A DNA stretch of 21,105 bases, taken from JBCCRH01 sp039208045. Lineage in GTDB: Bacteria; Bacteroidota; Bacteroidia; Chitinophagales; Saprospiraceae. The notes below the pieces were generated by a model that had not been told where the DNA came from, searched no databases, and saw only the letters and a program-made list of their open reading frames with translations. The stretch lies in the NCBI GenBank assembly GCA_039208045.1, contig JBCCRH010000049.1:1-21105 (forward strand). Reading direction: 5' to 3'. The position numbers and the translations under genes are program-made. Positions 20,998-21,105 of the stretch are shown piece after piece (the first letter of the stretch is position 1; every line of letters begins with the position of its first letter).

Positions 20998-21018
20998 TTC
21001 TAAAACTCGAATTTAGAA
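20998..21018. promoter_or_regulatory. Inverted repeat upstream of tetR (candidate autoregulatory site)
   Basis: TTCTAAA (20998-21004) and TTTAGAA (21012-21018) form a 7+7 bp inverted repeat with a 7-nt spacer, 66-86 bases upstream of the tetR ATG. A -7-like TAAATTCG (21015-21008, 7 of 8 to consensus) lies inside it. The half-site sequence is also present at the hydrogenase promoter palindrome. No other gene is seen from 20933 to the window end; a weak TTAAGC/GCTTAA hairpin lies at 21056-21081. Confidence 0.35.
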
Positions 21019-21105
21019 TGTTGTTTTTTACTAAATAAGATTTGTGATTTTTTGTTTAAGCCGTTTTTAAAAAAAGCTTAATAAATCATTCTTCTTTTGA
21101 GTGCT

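Noticed and set aside
1..21105. tRNA or rRNA genes
   Set aside because: I saw no cloverleaf with a GGTTCGAATCC-like T-loop and no rRNA-like stretch in the intergenic regions, but I could not run a covariance search.

Overview
The window looks like a piece of a Bacteroidota chromosome, probably from the Saprospirales/Lewinella-like side. This rests on the style of the proteins, weak Shine-Dalgarno sites, a Bacteroidota-type -7 box (TAAATTTG) in front of the hydrogenase genes, and short dispersed palindromic repeats. I could not run a taxonomic search.

The main content is a nearly complete gene set for a cytosolic, oxygen-adapted [NiFe] hydrogenase of the group 2a type (cyanobacterial HupSL / mycobacterial Huc type). 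On the minus strand, read from right to left, the order is: a TetR-family regulator (20932-20294) with its own terminator; the small subunit (20001-19021); the large subunit (18964-17366); a GC-rich hairpin; the endopeptidase that matures the large subunit (17228-16746); two small unrecognised proteins (16734-16043); a TPR protein (16074-14557); HypA (14544-14203); an inserted block on the other strand; HypB, HypF, HypC, HypD and HypE (9259-3643); a group III truncated haemoglobin; an NHL beta-propeller protein; a nickel permease with the HX4DH motif; and a 66-residue unknown. Nickel uptake, synthesis and insertion of the Fe(CN)2CO group, proteolytic maturation and regulation are therefore all encoded together. 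No electron-acceptor gene (Rieske, cytochrome b or diaphorase) is visible.

The block between hypA and hypB (about 9.3-14.2 kb) is an accessory island on the plus strand. It holds two tandem paralogous P-loop ATPases with C-terminal PD-(D/E)XK-like nuclease domains, which share an upstream sequence element. A YdeI/OmpD-associated-family protein follows, then a membrane-anchored protein with a GIY-YIG-like toxin domain and a small gene 1 nt downstream that may encode immunity. REP-like palindromes bracket the last pair and also occur after hypE. The hypE copy lies between an 18-bp imperfect duplication of the hypE 3' end, suggesting it was inserted between hypE and the haemoglobin gene.

The left edge carries a plus-strand secreted esterase with a TPR tail and the first 15 codons of a divergent P-loop kinase or NTPase.

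The points most worth a second look are: hypF has no canonical start codon that would keep its conserved N-terminus, and lies in the same frame directly after the hypB stop; the small subunit has an altered cluster-ligand set with an extra cysteine; the island may carry a toxin/immunity pair; and haemoglobin and NHL genes are built into the hydrogenase cluster.
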